Origin: Lachnospiraceae bacterium
GTDB lineage: Bacteria; Bacillota; Clostridia; Lachnospirales; Lachnospiraceae
Length of the DNA: 61,019 bases
NCBI GenBank assembly: GCA_024693845.1
Contig: JAILKJ010000051.1
Span: forward strand, 1-61,019
Direction: 5' to 3'
Under the pieces are notes generated by a model. That model did no database searches. It saw only the letters and a list, made by a program, of their open reading frames with translations, and had not been told where the DNA came from. The first letter of the stretch is position 1. Every line of letters begins with the position of its first letter. Both the position numbers and the translations under genes were made by a program. Positions 49,075 through 58,324 of the stretch are shown one piece after another.

Positions 49075-50316
49075 TCAGTCCTTCGTGGATCTCTGCAGGA
49101 AATCAGGGATCTTAAGGGAACCGGAATCCACCTTCGGCTTAGCCTCTCTCTTAGGCGCCGGTGCGGCGGTAGAAGCAAGGCCGCTTGCCACTGCTGCGGA
49201 GGGGATCGCTCCCGTACCTACATTGGCGGGCTTTGCAAAATTCTTGGCTGCCGGGCTGTTGCCCATAAGGATAGGGCTTACCAGCTTGCTGGCCGTAGCG
49301 GGCTTGGTGAGAGTCTGTACACTGCTCTGGATCCTGGAAGCTGCGCTTCTGCCCACTGCTTTATGATTCTCATCGATACCGGTAGCGATGACGGTGATCA
49401 TGCACATATCATGCATAGCCTCATCATACTTGGCACCGAAGATAAGGTTTACATCCTCGCCTACCAGATCATTGACATATTCGGTAGCTTCCTGAACCTC
49501 AACCAGAGAGATATCACCGGAGATATTCAGGATGATATCGGTCGCTCCTGCGATGGTGGTCTCAAGAAGAGGCGAATCCACTGCCATCTTGATGGCTTCC
49601 ATGGCCTTCTCTTCGCCGGTTCCGGTACCGATACCCACATGGGCGATACCCTTATCACGCATAACAGTCTGTACGTCCGCAAAGTCCAGATTGATGACTG
49701 CCGGGGTGTTGATCAGGTCCGTAATACCCTGAACACACTGCTGCAGCACTTCATCAGCCTTCTTAAGCGCATCCGGAAGGGATGTCCTTCGATCAACGAT
49801 CTCCAGAAGCTTGTCATTGGGGATAACGATCAGGGTGTCCACGTTATGTCTGAGGTTCTCGATACCCTGGAGCGCATTGTTCATTCTCGTCCTGGCTTCA
49901 AAACGGAAAGGCTTGGTAACCACACCGATGGTAAGGATACCTGCTTCCTTGGCCATCTTGGCTACGATGGGTGCCGCACCGGTTCCGGTTCCGCCGCCCA
50001 TACCGCAGGTTACGAATACCATGTCTGCTCCCTTAAGGGTGGAAGCGATCTCTTCTATACTCTCCTCGGCTGCCTTCTCGCCGATCTCCGGCTTGGCTCC
50101 GGCACCGAGTCCCTTTGTCAATTTCTCGCCGATCTGCAGATGCTTGGGAGACTTGCAAAGCTGTAAAGCCTGCTGATCTGTGTTGATCCCCACAAACTCA
50201 ACACCCATGATCTGCTCGTCTATCATTCGGTTTACCGCATTATTTCCTGCTCCGCCGACGCCGGCAACGATGATCCGCGCGGCCAGATCGGAGTTATTAG
50301 ACTTAATCTCCAGCAA
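49075..50316 (-). CDS. ftsZ: cell division GTPase FtsZ
   Basis: Tubulin-like GTPase that forms the Z ring. The protein has [14 protein letters not shown]-type N-terminus (here [14 protein letters not shown]), the tubulin signature [10 protein letters not shown], the T7 loop [11 protein letters not shown] and the C-terminal interaction peptide KIPDFLQR. I choose the TTG start at 50316 (413 aa): AAGGAGG lies eight bases upstream and the product then begins MLEIK as in other FtsZ. The GTG at 50349 has no ribosome binding site and would code through this one. It has its own promoter within the cluster. ftsA is absent. Confidence 0.97.
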   Translation of the reverse strand: MLEIKSNNSDLAARIIVAGVGGAGNNAVNRMIDEQIMGVEFVGINTDQQALQLCKSPKHLQIGEKLTKGLGAGAKPEIGEKAAEESIEEIASTLKGADMVFVTCGMGGGTGTGAAPIVAKMAKEAGILTIGVVTKPFRFEARTRMNNALQGIENLRHNVDTLIVIPNDKLLEIVDRRTSLPDALKKADEVLQQCVQGITDLINTPAVINLDFADVQTVMRDKGIAHVGIGTGTGEEKAMEAIKMAVDSPLLETTIAGATDIILNISGDISLVEVQEATEYVNDLVGEDVNLIFGAKYDEAMHDMCMITVIATGIDENHKAVGRSAASRIQSSVQTLTKPATASKLVSPILMGNSPAAKNFAKPANVGTGAIPSAAVASGLASTAAPAPKREAKPKVDSGSLKIPDFLQRSTKD

Positions 50317-50370
50317 AACGGATTCCTCCTTACTCCCTCTATACTCCACCTAAAAAATTACACACACTCA

Positions 50371-50399
50371 ATCATATAATCATTTCTTGAAATAATCAA
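50371..50399 (-). promoter_or_regulatory. ftsZ promoter
   Basis: On the minus strand TTGATT (50394-50399), 17-base spacer, TATGAT (50371-50376). The -35 and spacer include CTTGA-TTATT-TCAAG, a small inverted repeat. Confidence 0.65.
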
Positions 50400-50438
50400 G
50401 TTTTTTACACAGAAATTGTTCAAAAACTGCTTTTTCGG

Positions 50439-51170
50439 TTATTTATCGGGCACAAACGTCACCTTTGTGGTTTCAGGCGTAAAATTCTCCATATGCAGGA
50501 TACCGTTTTGCCCCGTCAGGTTCGGAAGGATCTCTCCCAGCTGCATGACTTTCTCGTCTACATTGGCCTCTCCGCCCATATTTACACGGACTCCCCCGAA
50601 ATACAGCGTCACTTCGCCGCTTCCCGAGAAGAAGATCTGATCTGCATGAAGCTCATATTTATCCAGAAGCTGTGTCACTTTCAGGATCTCGGAAAAAATA
50701 TCCTCATTTTCAACCGGCAGTGACTCATAAAGTACCACATGATCGAAATTCAGGCCCTTTATAACGGGCACACCCTCTGTGGTCTGATCGCTTCCTTCCA
50801 CCACCACGCCGTCTTTGTCGAAGTACATATACCTTCCCAGGTATTCAAAACAGCCGGCCAGCGCTTTTTCATAGACCGTCACTTTGATCTTGTGATGGGA
50901 CATGATCTCCACATCCATGGTCTCAACAAAAGGAATATCCTTCATCTCGCGGTTTCGATACCAAAGCTTCAGATAGAGGCTGTTGTTCTTCAATCCGCCC
51001 GGAAGGACCATTTTTGCAATCTCCTCGTTGGTGTAATGGATATTACCCACCACCTGGAGCTCATTTACTCTGTATTCGGTTAGCACATAGTAACTTCCGC
51101 CTCCCAGCACCAAAAGGATCAAAAGCAGGCTGATCAGCAGAAATCTTCCTCTGTGGGATCCGTATTTCAT
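50439..51170 (-). CDS. ftsQ: cell division protein FtsQ/DivIB
   Basis: Bitopic membrane protein of the divisome. The 243-aa product has a short basic N-terminus, one membrane helix (about 9-28), the POTRA domain (YRVNELQVVGNIHYTNEEI...LYLKLWYRNREMKDIPFVETMDVEIMSHHKIKVTVYEKALAGC) and a beta domain. It sits between ftsW and ftsZ, four bases after ftsW. Confidence 0.93.
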   Translation of the reverse strand: MKYGSHRGRFLLISLLLILLVLGGGSYYVLTEYRVNELQVVGNIHYTNEEIAKMVLPGGLKNNSLYLKLWYRNREMKDIPFVETMDVEIMSHHKIKVTVYEKALAGCFEYLGRYMYFDKDGVVVEGSDQTTEGVPVIKGLNFDHVVLYESLPVENEDIFSEILKVTQLLDKYELHADQIFFSGSGEVTLYFGGVRVNMGGEANVDEKVMQLGEILPNLTGQNGILHMENFTPETTKVTFVPDK

Positions 51171-51173
51171 GTT

Positions 51174-52343
51174 TTATACCCGTTCCGTAACTCTGGTTCT
51201 GAGAGATACGTTCAGCACCAGGCCGATCTCGGCCAACAGAAAGATCACGGAGGTTCCTCCGTAGCTTATAAACGGCAGTGTAACACCCGTATTGGGAATG
51301 GTATTTGTCACAACGGCGATGTTCAGGATCACCTGCAGTGCCAAATGTCCCATAACGCCCACCACCAGAAGGGCTCCGAAGGTATCCGGCGCATTACTTG
51401 CCACAATAAGACACCGTTGCAATAGCAGTCCGAACAGTGCGATCAGGCACAGACCGCCGAATACACCCAGTTCTTCACAGATGATGGAAAATACCATATC
51501 GTTCTGCGCTTCGGGAAGCTGCATCTTCTGAATGCTCTCCCCCAGGCCCTTGCCGAAAAGTCCGCCGGACCCGATGGCGTAAAGACCCTGCAGGGTCTGG
51601 AAACTGTCATCACTGGCATATGCCTCGGGGTTCATCCATGCAAGAACACGGCTCTGACGGAAGTCTCCCGTGCCTTCCCCCTGTCGGCTTTCGGCTTTTT
51701 TCTGTATGATGAGCACCGCAAATACCGCTATCACTATAACCAGCAGGACCAGCCCTATATAACGAAGGTACTTGGGGTCCGCCATAAACAGCATAACTGC
51801 CGCAATACCGAAGATGATGATGGCGGAGCTCATGTTTCTGGTGATCAGAAAGATCATCAGAGTGGGAACCGCAGCCACGCCCACGATGACGCCGAAGGCC
51901 TTGCGATTCTTGATACCGCGTCCGATCCCCGTGATCAGAGCTGCCACGAAAATGATAACGCCCAGCTTAACGATCTCCGCAGGCTGAACGGAAACACCTC
52001 CGATCTCCAGCCATCTTCTGGCACCATTGTACTCTCTTCCCAAAGAGGTCGGGATCAGACACACAGTGGCAAGGGAAAAAATATACACCCAAAGTGCGAG
52101 TTTGTTCCAGACATGATAATCGATCACCGTCGCAAAGATCATTCCCACAAGTCCCAGAGCAGTAGCTATGATCTGTTTTTTCAGATAGTAAGCGCCGTCA
52201 CCGAATTTGATGTTCGCTTCGTAGGAGCTGACGGAATACAGTACCACCAATCCGAACAGCAGCAAAAAAAGCACCAGCAAAAGCAGGGTATAATCAAAAA
52301 AATGAACGACTCTCTTTTCTCTTCTCTTTCGTCTTTGTGCCAC
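51174..52343 (-). CDS. ftsW: peptidoglycan glycosyltransferase FtsW/SpoVE (SEDS)
   Basis: SEDS-family polymerase that works with a class B PBP to build septal (or spore) peptidoglycan. The 389-aa protein has ten membrane helices and the family motifs REYNGARRWLEIGGVSVQPAEIVKLG and the C-terminal NTIPNTGVTLPFISYGGTSVIF. It starts with GTG at 52343, with AGAGGG upstream. It follows murD and precedes ftsQ. Whether it is FtsW or SpoVE cannot be told from the sequence alone. Confidence 0.95.
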   Translation of the reverse strand: MAQRRKRREKRVVHFFDYTLLLLVLFLLLFGLVVLYSVSSYEANIKFGDGAYYLKKQIIATALGLVGMIFATVIDYHVWNKLALWVYIFSLATVCLIPTSLGREYNGARRWLEIGGVSVQPAEIVKLGVIIFVAALITGIGRGIKNRKAFGVIVGVAAVPTLMIFLITRNMSSAIIIFGIAAVMLFMADPKYLRYIGLVLLVIVIAVFAVLIIQKKAESRQGEGTGDFRQSRVLAWMNPEAYASDDSFQTLQGLYAIGSGGLFGKGLGESIQKMQLPEAQNDMVFSIICEELGVFGGLCLIALFGLLLQRCLIVASNAPDTFGALLVVGVMGHLALQVILNIAVVTNTIPNTGVTLPFISYGGTSVIFLLAEIGLVLNVSLRTRVTERV

Positions 52344-52356
52344 AGGCCATCCCTCT

Positions 52357-53724
52357 TTACTGCTCAGTAAAACCCTTTACAAGATCCTTGAAGATCCTGC
52401 CTCGCTCCTCGTAATTCTTAAACATTCCCCAGCTTGCACAGGCAGGCGAAAGCAGCACAGCCTCACCGTCTTTTGCCTTGTCATGGCAGAGGTTCACCGC
52501 TTCCTCAAAGGTCTCCGTCATATAGATATCTTCAAAGCCGTGTGCTCTGGCGCAATCCGCGATCTTCTGTGCGGTCTGGCCCAGAAGCACCAGGCCTCTT
52601 ACCTTCCCGTCAAAGCTTTCGATCCATTCATCGTAGGTACTGTCTTTATCATATCCTCCGCCGATAAGCCAGGTGGGACGCACCATAGCCTTGATGGCCT
52701 TGATGGCCGCATCGGGGTTCGTACCCTTCGAATCATTGTAATAATCCACGCCGGAAACGTTTTTGACAAATTCGATCCTGTGCTCTACGGCATGGAAATC
52801 CCTGACTGCCTGCAGGATCGTTTCCATATCAACACCTGCCGCGTCAGCCATGGCAACAGCCGCCATGATATTCTCGGCATTATGGGAACCAAGAAGATGG
52901 GTCTCTTCCATTGCGATCAGTCTCTTCGCTTCCCCGTTTTCGCTTCTGTAGATAACGCCGTCCTTGAAAAAGTAGCCCTCCGCTAACTCTCCGGCAGAGG
53001 AAAACAGCACAACCCTGGCCGGGCAACGCTTCACAAAATCATCCGTGTAAGGATCCTCTGCGTTCAGAACGCAGCAATCTTCCTTTGTCTGTGCCTTGGT
53101 GATATCCTGCTTGGCTGAAACGTAGTTTTCCATGGTATGGTGCCGGTTGAGATGATCCGGCGTCAGATTCAGGATGGCGCTGACAATGGGATGAAATTTA
53201 TCCGTAGTTTCCAGCTGGAAGGAAGAGATCTCCGCCACCGTATAGGAATCCTCGCGGCTTTTCAAAACCTCCTCTGTATAAGGAGTTCCGATATTTCCCA
53301 CCACAAGCACGTGATCCTTTGCCTTTTGCATGATCTCTCCCAGCAAAGTAGTTGTCGTGGTCTTACCGTTGGTACCGGTGATAGCCAGTACTTTTCCTTT
53401 TTCGGACTCCCAGGCCAGCTCGATCTCACCGATCAGCTTGATTCCGGCGTCTTTCACCCTCATGGCAGCCTCACCGTCGGTGGGTACTCCGGGGCTGATC
53501 ACGGCTCTGTCGATCTTCGAAAGCGCTTCCTGCGTAAGATCAGGTAGCCCCAGAATAACAGAAACCTTATCCGCCTGCGTATCCGTCGCCTTACCGATGA
53601 TCTCGTCTTTCTTCAGCTGCTCATTTTCATCAAACAATACAACCTCACAGCCCTTCGAGAGCAAAAGCCCCGCCGCTGCAACACCGCTTTTTCCGGTTCC
53701 GATCACTAAAACTCTTTCAGACAT
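52357..53724 (-). CDS. murD: UDP-N-acetylmuramoylalanine--D-glutamate ligase
   Basis: Adds D-glutamate to UDP-MurNAc-L-Ala in peptidoglycan precursor synthesis. The 455-aa protein has the N-terminal VLVIGTGKSGVAAAGLL, ATP-binding GTNGKTTTTTLLGEI, the central domain NLTPDHLNRHHTM, and the C-terminal YYNDSKGTNPDAAIKAI and LLSPACASWGMF. The ATG at 53724 suits the GAGG spacing better than that at 53730. It lacks the usual upstream neighbour mraY. Confidence 0.97.
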   Translation of the reverse strand: MSERVLVIGTGKSGVAAAGLLLSKGCEVVLFDENEQLKKDEIIGKATDTQADKVSVILGLPDLTQEALSKIDRAVISPGVPTDGEAAMRVKDAGIKLIGEIELAWESEKGKVLAITGTNGKTTTTTLLGEIMQKAKDHVLVVGNIGTPYTEEVLKSREDSYTVAEISSFQLETTDKFHPIVSAILNLTPDHLNRHHTMENYVSAKQDITKAQTKEDCCVLNAEDPYTDDFVKRCPARVVLFSSAGELAEGYFFKDGVIYRSENGEAKRLIAMEETHLLGSHNAENIMAAVAMADAAGVDMETILQAVRDFHAVEHRIEFVKNVSGVDYYNDSKGTNPDAAIKAIKAMVRPTWLIGGGYDKDSTYDEWIESFDGKVRGLVLLGQTAQKIADCARAHGFEDIYMTETFEEAVNLCHDKAKDGEAVLLSPACASWGMFKNYEERGRIFKDLVKGFTEQ

Positions 53725-53790
53725 TGTCATGCACCTCTTTGATAAGCTTATCTCTGTACGGCTTTCCTTTACCGCACCATAAACAAATCT

Positions 53791-53819
53791 ACCCTACCAC
53801 AAACCCTTTCACGTGGCAA
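53791..53819 (-). promoter_or_regulatory. possible murD promoter
   Basis: On the minus strand TTGCCA (53814-53819), 17-base spacer, TAGGGT (53791-53796), just after the ftsI terminator. The -10 box is weak; position is the main support. Confidence 0.35.
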
Positions 53820-53823
53820 GGAA

Positions 53824-53865
53824 AACGGCGGCGTCCGCGAAAGGAGGGAAACGGAAGCCGCCGTT
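53824..53865 (-). terminator. terminator after the ftsI-type PBP gene
   Basis: Arms AACGGCGGC.TCCG and CGGA.GCCGCCGTT (one mismatch) with a 14-base loop; on the minus strand the right arm runs into TTTTCC. The loop on that strand reads TTTCCCTCCTTTCG, which contains an anti-Shine-Dalgarno CCTCC. It splits the division cluster into two transcripts. Confidence 0.75.
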
Positions 53866-53918
53866 GGCATCAATATGGCACAATTGATACCGGTTTTCTT
53901 TATGGACCAACCGTTGCT

Positions 53919-56285
53919 CTAAAAACCTGCTCCGGCTCCAAAATCACTGCTTTCTGAATTCCCGCCACGAAGGGAATCAGGGTTATACTGAATATCTACG
54001 CTGTCGCCTCCGATGGATGAGCCAGCGCCCACACCGGAAGAGTTACTGTCATTATTGTTCGTTGAAGGTTCATATCCCTGCTGATCCGTAGTCTGGGAAG
54101 GATCGTTTTTCACTCCTTCCAAACCGTCCAGATCGGAGGATGTGGGATCCACCGGCGAATAGCTGTTGGGATTTAAAAGCTCTCCCGTATCCGGATCGAT
54201 GGGATATCCCGTTTCGGGATCGATGGCAAAATCGCTACCCGGCTTCTTTTCGCCCTCAGGATCGCCCTCGCCTTCCTGTCCTTCGCTCTCACCGTCCTGA
54301 CTCTCAGCCTCAGCATCGGACTCCTGTCCTTCCTCACCTTCGGGCTCACCCGGGTTTTCCAAAAGGTTCAGGGAGCTGAGCTCCTCGGTCTCCTCTTCGG
54401 TAAGTTCTCTGGTCCTGTAGATATGCAGGTAAGGGAGTGCCTCCGTCAAGATCTTCTTAACCACTTCCTGAGCGAAGGTGGAATGGGGCTGATCCGCCAC
54501 GTTAGGCTCATCGATGACGCAGTAGATCACAACCTGGGGATCATCTGCCGGCGCAAATCCCATGAAGGACATTACGTAATTGCCTGTTCCTCTGGGCTGT
54601 TTCTCCGCCGTTCCTGTCTTACCGCCTATCTCATATCCGGCAGGCACTGCCGTCACACCGGTACCGGTGATACATACATTTGTCAGATACTCCCTCATGG
54701 TATCAGAGGTTGTAGCCGATATAGTCTGCTTCAAAACCCTGGGCTCGATCTTCTTGATAGTCGTTCCCATGGAATCCCTGATCTGGGTTACCACGTGGGG
54801 CTCATAGTACTTTCCGCCGTTGATGACCGAACAGAATGCCGAGATCATCTGGATCATGGTCACGTTATAGCCCTGTCCGAAGGTGGAGATTGCAAGATCG
54901 GATGCCACCATATTCTCCGGATTGTAGACCAGCGTATTCGTTCTGGCTTCTCCGGACAGATCCACGTTGGTCTTGAGACCGATGTTAAAGTTGTAAAGAT
55001 ACTGCATCAGAGTGTCTTTACCTTCCTGTTCACCGATCTGCATCAGCGCCACGTTACAGGATTTCTCAAGTGCTCCCGAAAGATCCACCATGCCGTGTCC
55101 TGCGTGGTTATGACATTTGATCTCATGTCCGCTGACATTCATCTTACCGCCGCAGAAATAGGTTTCGTTCCCTTTCAGCTTACCGGAATCAAGGCCGGCA
55201 GCCACGGTCAGCGATTTTGCCACCGAACCGGGCTCGTAGGTATCGGAGATACAGTAGTTTCTCCAAAGTCTGTTCAGATAATCATAGGTTGCCTTGTCAT
55301 CCATGGCACTGATCTCTTCCTCTGAGAGAAAAGTGCTCAGATTCTTCGGATCGTTCAGATCAAAGCTGGGGTAATCCGCCATTGCCATGATCTCGCCGGT
55401 TTTGGGATTCATCATGATGACGCCCATGTTCTTGACGCCGTCTTCGCCTTCCCTGTATTCACCGCGGTGCTCAGCTGCAAACTCCAGCATGTATTTTTCC
55501 ACGATGGCCTGAAGATTGGCATCCAGGCTGGTTACCAGCGTATTTCCGTCCTGTGCCGGGATCGTGGTCCTCTCCAAGGTGGATTCTTCTGAAAGATATC
55601 CGTATTCCCGGCCGTTGGATCCGTTCAGGGTGGAGTTGTAAAACTCTTCCAGCCCGTAGGTTCCGTTATTGTCCGTTCCGGTAAAACCAATCACGGAAGA
55701 TGCCAGTGTATTGTTCGGATACTGTCTTTTGTACTCTTCTTCAAACCAGACACCGCAGATCGAAGCGTTTTCTTCCTTTGCACTCAGGAAAGGATCCACC
55801 TCTTCGTAAGGGATCCTCTTTTTCACCACATAATACTGGCTGTTGGGATTCTCCTTGATGTACTGGGTAAGTTCGATGGTATCCACCTGAAAGCATTTGC
55901 TCAGAGCACTCATGGTCTCCGTCAGAGCGTCTTCCTTCCTGCTCTCGGTGATCTCATTTGCATCCAGGATCAGATTGTAAACCTTCTCGCTGTAAGCCAG
56001 CTTGGTACCGTTGGCATCCAGGATCTCGCCTCTTTTATAAGGGAGGGTTCTGGAGTCGTACCGCTGCTGCATCAAAACCTGTTTGGAATACTCCGTGCCT
56101 TTCGCGTGACTCAGATAAGCCACTCTGAAACCCAGGCCGACGAGTGCGGCAACCACAAACGCAAAGAAAATGATCAGCTTCTGCTGCATGCTGCGGAACA
56201 GCTTTCTCTTTTCCCTGTGTTCCCGCTTCCTTCTTTCCTCTCTGCTTGCCCGGCTATCCCTTTTCAGCCTTCGTCTGTTACTCAT
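53919..56285 (-). CDS. ftsI: class B penicillin-binding protein (FtsI/SpoVD type)
   Basis: Transpeptidase that cross-links septal peptidoglycan. The 788-aa protein has a basic cytoplasmic N-terminus, one membrane helix (about 36-57), the PBP dimerisation domain (about 80-240) and the transpeptidase with SVAK (Ser354), SCN (409-411) and KTG (556-558). No PASTA domain follows; instead residues from about 650 form a long acidic, Ser/Gly/Asn-rich disordered tail with IDPETGYPIDPDTGELLNP. It follows the ftsL-like gene. FtsI or SpoVD cannot be separated here. Confidence 0.95.
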   Translation of the reverse strand: MSNRRRLKRDSRASREERRKREHREKRKLFRSMQQKLIIFFAFVVAALVGLGFRVAYLSHAKGTEYSKQVLMQQRYDSRTLPYKRGEILDANGTKLAYSEKVYNLILDANEITESRKEDALTETMSALSKCFQVDTIELTQYIKENPNSQYYVVKKRIPYEEVDPFLSAKEENASICGVWFEEEYKRQYPNNTLASSVIGFTGTDNNGTYGLEEFYNSTLNGSNGREYGYLSEESTLERTTIPAQDGNTLVTSLDANLQAIVEKYMLEFAAEHRGEYREGEDGVKNMGVIMMNPKTGEIMAMADYPSFDLNDPKNLSTFLSEEEISAMDDKATYDYLNRLWRNYCISDTYEPGSVAKSLTVAAGLDSGKLKGNETYFCGGKMNVSGHEIKCHNHAGHGMVDLSGALEKSCNVALMQIGEQEGKDTLMQYLYNFNIGLKTNVDLSGEARTNTLVYNPENMVASDLAISTFGQGYNVTMIQMISAFCSVINGGKYYEPHVVTQIRDSMGTTIKKIEPRVLKQTISATTSDTMREYLTNVCITGTGVTAVPAGYEIGGKTGTAEKQPRGTGNYVMSFMGFAPADDPQVVIYCVIDEPNVADQPHSTFAQEVVKKILTEALPYLHIYRTRELTEEETEELSSLNLLENPGEPEGEEGQESDAEAESQDGESEGQEGEGDPEGEKKPGSDFAIDPETGYPIDPDTGELLNPNSYSPVDPTSSDLDGLEGVKNDPSQTTDQQGYEPSTNNNDSNSSGVGAGSSIGGDSVDIQYNPDSLRGGNSESSDFGAGAGF

Positions 56286-56301
56286 ATAAATGTTGCCTCA
56301 C

Positions 56302-56745
56302 TTATGGCAGATCCTGATACTGATGAACGTAATCATCTGCCGCATCGGCCACAACGATCACCTGTCCGGTCTGTGCATACTGCATGCCCAGCTCGTTAAT
56401 GGCGCGGTCCTTGATCTGCTGCATATCAACGGATCCCATGATCCTGCTGTATTCCTCTTCATTAGCCATCTTCAGGCTGTTCAGCTCGCTCTTCATGGAT
56501 GCGATCTCTCTGTGCAGAGCTTCATTTCGCGCCTGCAGAGACAGCTCCCCGAACAGGGCACCGCTGATCACTGCCATAACGGCAATAAAAAACAGTACGC
56601 CGCCGAGATTCATGCTCTTGGCCTTCTGCCGGTTCTTTCTGGTCTGCTCGCTGACAACCGGCCTGGGGCGCTTCTGAATCTCCACGCGCACATCATAATC
56701 AGGCGCCGCAGAGCCATATACATATCTGTTTCTTTCGTACCTCAT
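56302..56745 (-). CDS. ftsL: FtsL-like septum protein
   Basis: A 147-aa bitopic protein between rsmH and the PBP gene, where FtsL is expected. A cytoplasmic Arg-rich N-terminus (1-45) precedes one membrane helix (about 47-67), then a short extracellular coiled coil (about 70-100) and DRAINELGMQYAQTGQVIVV, the typical end of FtsL/DivIC-type proteins. Assignment rests on topology and position, since FtsL sequences diverge strongly. Confidence 0.8.
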   Translation of the reverse strand: MRYERNRYVYGSAAPDYDVRVEIQKRPRPVVSEQTRKNRQKAKSMNLGGVLFFIAVMAVISGALFGELSLQARNEALHREIASMKSELNSLKMANEEEYSRIMGSVDMQQIKDRAINELGMQYAQTGQVIVVADAADDYVHQYQDLP

Positions 56746-56766
56746 AATCCCTCAGCCTTTCGTGTT

Positions 56767-57720
56767 TCAATTCCTTTTTTCAAAAATCCGAAGTTTAGCG
56801 CTTTTCGCTCTCGGGTTATTCTCTGTTTCTTCCTCGGTGGGAAGGATGGGCTTGCGTCCCACGCATCTTCCGAGGCTCTCTCTTCCGCAGGTGCATACCG
56901 GAAATCCCGGTGGGCAGATGCAGGGGTTCTCGGCTCTTTTAAAGGCAGTCTTTACGATCCGGTCTTCCAGTGAATGGAAGGTGATCACGCAAAGTCTTCC
57001 GCCGGGTAAGAGAATTCGGATCATATCCTCCAGTGCTGTCTCCAGCACCTCCAGCTCCCTGTTGCACGCGATCCTGATGGCCTGGAAGGTTCTCTTGGAG
57101 GGATGTCCTCCCGTTCTTCTCATCTTCGCCGGTATCGCGTCCCTGATCAGCTCATTCAGCTGCTCCGTAGTGGTTATCCGCTGCTTTTGCCTTGCTGCCA
57201 CTATATGCCTGGCAATGTTGCCGGCGAACTTCTCTTCGCCGTATTCCCTCAGGATCCTTGCCAGCTCCTCCTGGGGATATTCGTTTATGATGATCTCTGC
57301 CGTAAGGGGATTTCTCTGATCCATCCTCATATCCAGCGGAGCATCTGTCTTATAGGAAAAACCTCTTTCCGGCGTATCCAGCTGATAGGAGGATACCCCC
57401 AGATCCAGCAGAATGCCGTCTGCACCGTGAAGCCCCAGTTCCTGGAAAATCCCGGCCATGTTCTCATAATTGCTGCGGACGATGGTGCAGATATCTCCGA
57501 AGCCCGAAAGTCTTTGACTTGCCGCCTTGATGGCCGCTTCATCCTGATCGATCCCGATCAGTCTCCCCTTAGGGGATAGCTTTTCGGCTATCCGGCAGGA
57601 ATGTCCCGCCCCTCCCAGGGTGCCATCCGCATAAATGCCGTCCGGCTTGATGTTCAGCCCTTCGATCACTTCCTCAAGAAGCACCGATGTATGTGAAAAG
57701 CTTGGTTCCTTCTCTGTCAA
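56767..57720 (-). CDS. rsmH: 16S rRNA m4C1402 methyltransferase
   Basis: N4-methylates C1402 of 16S rRNA. The 317-aa protein has [32 protein letters not shown] (SAM motif), [15 protein letters not shown], the helical insert ([22 protein letters not shown]) and [16 protein letters not shown]. Its start overlaps the mraZ stop by four bases. Confidence 0.98.
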   Translation of the reverse strand: MTEKEPSFSHTSVLLEEVIEGLNIKPDGIYADGTLGGAGHSCRIAEKLSPKGRLIGIDQDEAAIKAASQRLSGFGDICTIVRSNYENMAGIFQELGLHGADGILLDLGVSSYQLDTPERGFSYKTDAPLDMRMDQRNPLTAEIIINEYPQEELARILREYGEEKFAGNIARHIVAARQKQRITTTEQLNELIRDAIPAKMRRTGGHPSKRTFQAIRIACNRELEVLETALEDMIRILLPGGRLCVITFHSLEDRIVKTAFKRAENPCICPPGFPVCTCGRESLGRCVGRKPILPTEEETENNPRAKSAKLRIFEKRN

Positions 57721-58148
57721 ATCATGATCCCCAATTCCATGAGCTGTTCTGCTGCTTCATCCAGGTTGTCAAAGCTGCCTCCCTGCTCCCAGGATTCCTT
57801 GTTCCAGATCTCAATGTGGCTTCCCACTCCCAAAAGAGTGATGTTCTTCTCCAGCTTTGCGTGCTCCCTAAGTACGCCGGGGATCAGCACGCGTCCCTGC
57901 TTATCGATCTCTGCCTCTACCGCTCCTCCGATAAAGAAACGCTGAAGCTTACGGGCATTGGAACTTGCGATAGGCAGTGCGCGCAGGTCGGATTCGAATT
58001 TCTCCCATCCTTCCTGGTCAAAAACAAAGAGGCAGTTATCGAATCCCCGGGTCACCACGAATGATTCACCCAGGAGTTCGCGATACTTGGACGGCATGAT
58101 CAACCGGCCTTTGGCATCGATTGTATGACTGTACTCCCCTTTGAACAT
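57717..58148 (-). CDS. mraZ: transcriptional regulator MraZ
   Basis: AbrB-fold ring-forming DNA-binding protein that controls the dcw operon. The 143-aa protein has two SpoVT/AbrB repeats with [17 protein letters not shown] (about 12-28) and [16 protein letters not shown]. It heads the cluster and sits directly behind four GTGG repeats that fit its known operator type. AGGAAA lies before the ATG. Confidence 0.97.
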   Translation of the reverse strand: MFKGEYSHTIDAKGRLIMPSKYRELLGESFVVTRGFDNCLFVFDQEGWEKFESDLRALPIASSNARKLQRFFIGGAVEAEIDKQGRVLIPGVLREHAKLEKNITLLGVGSHIEIWNKESWEQGGSFDNLDEAAEQLMELGIMI

Positions 58149-58155
58149 TTTTCTT

Positions 58156-58190
58156 CCACTTTCCTACCACTAGTTACCACTTTCTACCAC
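58156..58190 (-). promoter_or_regulatory. MraZ operator: four GTGG repeats
   Basis: On the minus strand GTGGT or GTGGA occurs four times (CCAC at 58156, 58167, 58177 and 58187 on the plus strand) with steps of 10, 10 and 11 bases, one helical turn each. This matches the tandem-repeat binding sites described for MraZ in other bacteria. It lies between the promoter and the mraZ ATG, so binding should repress. Confidence 0.8.
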
Positions 58191-58201
58191 TTACATTCAC
58201 A

Positions 58202-58230
58202 ATAATAGACTATTCCCCCACAAAATGCAA
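58202..58230 (-). promoter_or_regulatory. mraZ operon promoter
   Basis: On the minus strand TTGCAT (58225-58230), 17-base spacer, TATTAT (58202-58207). The transcript start near 58195 falls at the edge of the GTGG repeats. Confidence 0.7.
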
Positions 58231-58279
58231 CCCTTTCTTCATAAAAAAACGCGATAAAATTAAAAAAATCGCAATAAAA

Positions 58280-58301
58280 AGAGCGGCATTTCTGCCGCTC
58301 T
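58280..58301 (-). terminator. lgt terminator
   Basis: On the minus strand AGAGCGGCA-GAAA-TGCCGCTCT followed by TTTTATT, 24 bases past the lgt stop: a textbook intrinsic terminator. Confidence 0.92.
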
Positions 58302-58324
58302 CAAAGCCCTTGTTTATTGTCTTT

